A stretch of 8,024 nt of DNA, taken from contig CAYPKE010000115.1 of assembly GCA_964411235.1 (NCBI GenBank), positions 1-8,024 on the forward strand. The letters are read 5' to 3'. This DNA comes from JAAYKM01 sp964411235. GTDB taxonomy: Bacteria > Desulfobacterota > Syntrophia > Syntrophales > JAAYKM01. A program made the translations under genes and the position numbers. Of the stretch, positions 6,822 to 8,024 are shown piece after piece (the stretch's first letter is position 1; every line of letters begins with the position of its first letter). The notes beneath the pieces were generated by a model, which was not told where the DNA came from, searched no databases, and was given only the letters and a program-made list of their open reading frames with translations.

Positions 6822-6898
6822 GGGGTCGTAGTTAAGTTGGTTATAACGCCGGCCTGTCACGCCGGAGGGCGTGGGTTCAAGTCCCATCGGCCCCGCCA
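6822..6898 (+). tRNA. tRNA-Asp, anticodon GUC, CCA encoded
   Basis: Acceptor GGGGTCG pairs with CGGCCCC, including one U-G pair. The D arm stem is GTTA/TAAC, the anticodon arm CCGGC-CTGTCAC-GCCGG (anticodon GTC), the variable loop AGGGC, and the T arm GTGGG-TTCAAGT-CCCAT. Discriminator G73, an aspartate identity base, and CCA follow. It is directly followed by the bidirectional terminator, so it is probably the last gene of the rightward transcript shared with tRNA-Val. Confidence 0.96.
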
Positions 6899-6899
6899 T

Positions 6900-6942
6900 A
6901 AAAAAAGAGAGGGTAAGCATCAAGCTTATCCTCTCTTTTTTT
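6900..6942. terminator. Bidirectional rho-independent terminator between tRNA-Asp and the Nudix gene
   Basis: Two 19-base arms (6900-6918 and 6924-6942) pair throughout, with one G-U wobble on the plus strand, around a 5-base loop. Seven A at the left and seven T at the right provide U tracts in both directions. It ends transcription from tRNA-Asp on the plus strand and from the Nudix gene on the minus strand, whose stop codon is 18 bases away. Confidence 0.93.
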
Positions 6943-6960
6943 ATGATGACAACCAGCTGT

Positions 6961-7782
6961 TCAATGATTGCGATGATACCCCGGTGAAAGGGTTTTGTTC
7001 AGGAAACGATCCTTCGGTATTGCCGGCACTTCATAACGATAGACGATCCGCAGGAAATTCATCATCAAAAAAAAAGTGGCCCCCCACAGGATGTGCTCCT
7101 CATTTCTTTTATCTTTGAAGAGCAAGCAGGGGAAACATTCGCGATGGACGTTGGAATGAGCAGACTGCACAAGTAGACGATAATAATTATCCGGATTGAA
7201 AAATGCCGCAAGGGGGATTCGCACCAGACGTTCAACTTCCTCGTTCATCTGATAGCGTGATTTTTTTCCGATGAAGCAAACAGACGGAAAGATGATGCGC
7301 TGAAAGAACTGAAGCGTATAGGTCGGCAGTGGCCCCAAATAGACAATATGGTAAGGATTGAGCCGTACCTCTTCCCAGGCTTCCCGAACTGCGCTGGCCA
7401 GAAAAAGCATTTGCAGACCGAAAGTTTGGGGATCTTCTCGGTCAAAGTTCAAGGCCGGGTTTCTTTTAATTATGGGTAACATCCCGGAAGTGATGGCAAA
7501 CCTCAGAATACGATCCTTAACGGGGCTCATCATGCCGCCGGGGAAACTCAAATCACCGGGCTGGGATACGGTCAGGGATCGCTTGATCAACTGCACGTAG
7601 AACCCGCCTGCATAGTAATAAAATGGCATGCAAACACCCGCCGCCAGCCAGGTAACACGATCTACATTCTGTTGGGCAACAAATCTGCTCTGCGCTGCAT
7701 AATCGAGCTCGATCCCTGACAGGCTCGCCGAGGCCGCTTTTATAAAAGATGCTGTTTCTTGGTCTAATGTATGAGTCATCAT
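6961..7782 (-). CDS. Nudix hydrolase related to CoA pyrophosphatases, with an insertion in the Nudix box
   Basis: The 273-residue product probably hydrolyses a nucleoside diphosphate derivative in the cytosol; the family member it most resembles splits CoA into 3',5'-ADP and 4'-phosphopantetheine. Residues 63-83, including LIKRSLTVSQPGDLSFPGG, match the motif that precedes the Nudix box in CoA pyrophosphatases. HILWGATFFLMMNFL (230-244) resembles their C-terminal Trp-Gly helix. The Nudix helix REAWEEVRL (133-141) keeps the metal-binding glutamates, but its usual Gly is Arg139. About 40-45 residues separate FPGG from the helix where 15-20 are usual, so the G-x5-E part of the box is not recognisable. 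ATG 7782, or the adjacent ATG 7779, is the only reasonable start; the next Met is residue 52. No Shine-Dalgarno site is visible, because the upstream bases are a pyrimidine-rich terminator tail. CoA as substrate is inference. Confidence 0.85.
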   Translation of the reverse strand: MMTHTLDQETASFIKAASASLSGIELDYAAQSRFVAQQNVDRVTWLAAGVCMPFYYYAGGFYVQLIKRSLTVSQPGDLSFPGGMMSPVKDRILRFAITSGMLPIIKRNPALNFDREDPQTFGLQMLFLASAVREAWEEVRLNPYHIVYLGPLPTYTLQFFQRIIFPSVCFIGKKSRYQMNEEVERLVRIPLAAFFNPDNYYRLLVQSAHSNVHRECFPCLLFKDKRNEEHILWGATFFLMMNFLRIVYRYEVPAIPKDRFLNKTLSPGYHRNH

Positions 7783-7790
7783 GCAAAAAG

Positions 7791-7820
7791 AAAAAGCTTG
7801 ACGCTGACGTCAAGCTTTTT
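7791..7820 (-). terminator. Rho-independent terminator of tRNA-Met, directly in front of the Nudix start
   Basis: A perfect 13-base stem (7791-7803 with 7808-7820) encloses the 4-base loop CTGA. On the minus strand the stem ends in five T, then C, then five more T. It begins at the base after the tRNA CCA end, so tRNA-Met is its natural substrate. The Nudix ATG is only eight bases beyond it. Confidence 0.87.
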
Positions 7821-7897
7821 TGGTGGCGGTGCAGGGAATTGAACCCCGGACACTACGGATATGAGCCGTATGCTCTAACCAGCTGAGCTACACCGCC
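7821..7897 (-). tRNA. tRNA with anticodon CAU, most likely elongator tRNA-Met; CCA encoded
   Basis: On the minus strand, acceptor GGCGGTG pairs with CACCGCC. The D stem is GCTC/GAGC, the anticodon arm TACGG-CTCATAT-CCGTA (anticodon CAT), the variable loop GTGTC, and the T arm CGGGG-TTCAATT-CCCTG. A73 and CCA follow. The fully paired first acceptor base pair excludes the usual initiator tRNA. CAU also occurs in tRNA-Ile2 (lysidine-modified); overall similarity to bacterial elongator Met tRNAs, as I recall them, favours methionine. Confidence 0.93.
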
Positions 7898-7916
7898 TCG
7901 GCATGAAGGAGTGGCG

Positions 7917-7946
7917 TTTCTACCTCAGAACCCCTCTCGCTGTCAA
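7917..7946 (-). promoter_or_regulatory. Candidate sigma70-type promoter for tRNA-Met
   Basis: On the minus strand TTGACA (7946-7941) is followed after 18 bases by TAGAAA (7922-7917), matching TATAAT at four of six positions. The tRNA 5' end is 19 bases beyond the -10. The perfect -35 and the position support it; the -10 is weak. Confidence 0.6.
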
Positions 7947-7961
7947 GGGTATTTAAGGTTA

Positions 7962-8018
7962 ATGGTCTTGTAAGAAGTCTCTGAAACCATCGAATGCGAT
8001 GGCTTTGTAAAAAGGTCC
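7962..8018. repeat. Small intergenic repeat: two imperfect direct copies flanking a hairpin
   Basis: ATGGTCTTGTAAGAAG (7962-7977) and ATGGCTTTGTAAAAAG (7999-8014) agree at 13 of 16 positions and are 37 bases apart. Between and into the second copy runs the hairpin CCATCG-AATG-CGATGG (7987-8002). There is no U tract and no coding potential here. It may be one end of a dispersed repeat family cut by the window edge. Confidence 0.45.
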
Positions 8019-8024
8019 GCAGGC

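Noticed and set aside
6837..7118. 93-codon plus-strand frame starting in tRNA-Asp
   Set aside because: It starts inside the tRNA, crosses the terminator and runs antisense to the Nudix gene.

Overview
The window looks like a stretch of Desulfobacterota (former Deltaproteobacteria) chromosome. This is inferred from protein character, from the gene order tRNA-Leu / tig / clpP / clpX / lon / tRNA-Val / tRNA-Asp, and from tRNA genes that encode their own CCA. No species can be named from sequence alone.

Left edge (1-781): the 5' part of a gene for a phage- or plasmid-type CHC2 zinc-finger primase runs leftward out of the window. It starts at 593 and is open at base 1. Beyond its start lies a 26-base copy of the 3' end of a tRNA that looks like tRNA-Pro (T arm, acceptor strand, CCA; 721-746), followed at once by a strong intrinsic terminator (756-781). 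No matching 5' half of that tRNA is present. A mobile-element-type primase next to an orphan tRNA 3' end suggests the attachment-site boundary of an integrated element lying to the left. This is the most interesting feature of the window.

Centre (842-6942): a same-strand protein quality-control cluster. A consensus-like promoter precedes tRNA-Leu(UAG). After it come trigger factor, the ClpP protease subunit, the ClpX unfoldase and the Lon protease, with gaps of only 12-25 bases and no visible terminator between them. Trigger factor folds nascent chains at the ribosome; ClpXP and Lon degrade misfolded or tagged proteins. The last codons of lon contain a promoter-like TTGACA-N17-TAAAAC element, placed to drive tRNA-Val(UAC) and tRNA-Asp(GUC). 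A 19-bp bidirectional terminator closes the block.

Right edge (6961-8024): on the minus strand is tRNA-Met(CAU) with its own promoter and terminator. Then comes a Nudix hydrolase related to CoA pyrophosphatases, with a split and altered Nudix box, whose start codon sits directly behind the tRNA terminator. The last ~65 bases hold a small pair of imperfect repeats around a hairpin, probably part of a dispersed intergenic repeat.

Most of the window is ordinary housekeeping DNA. I see no CRISPR array, insertion sequence, toxin-antitoxin pair or other defence system, and no clearly new multi-gene system. The points worth a second look are the tRNA-Pro remnant with its primase, the Lon tail with its overlapping promoter, the Nudix variant, and the terminator at the Nudix start.
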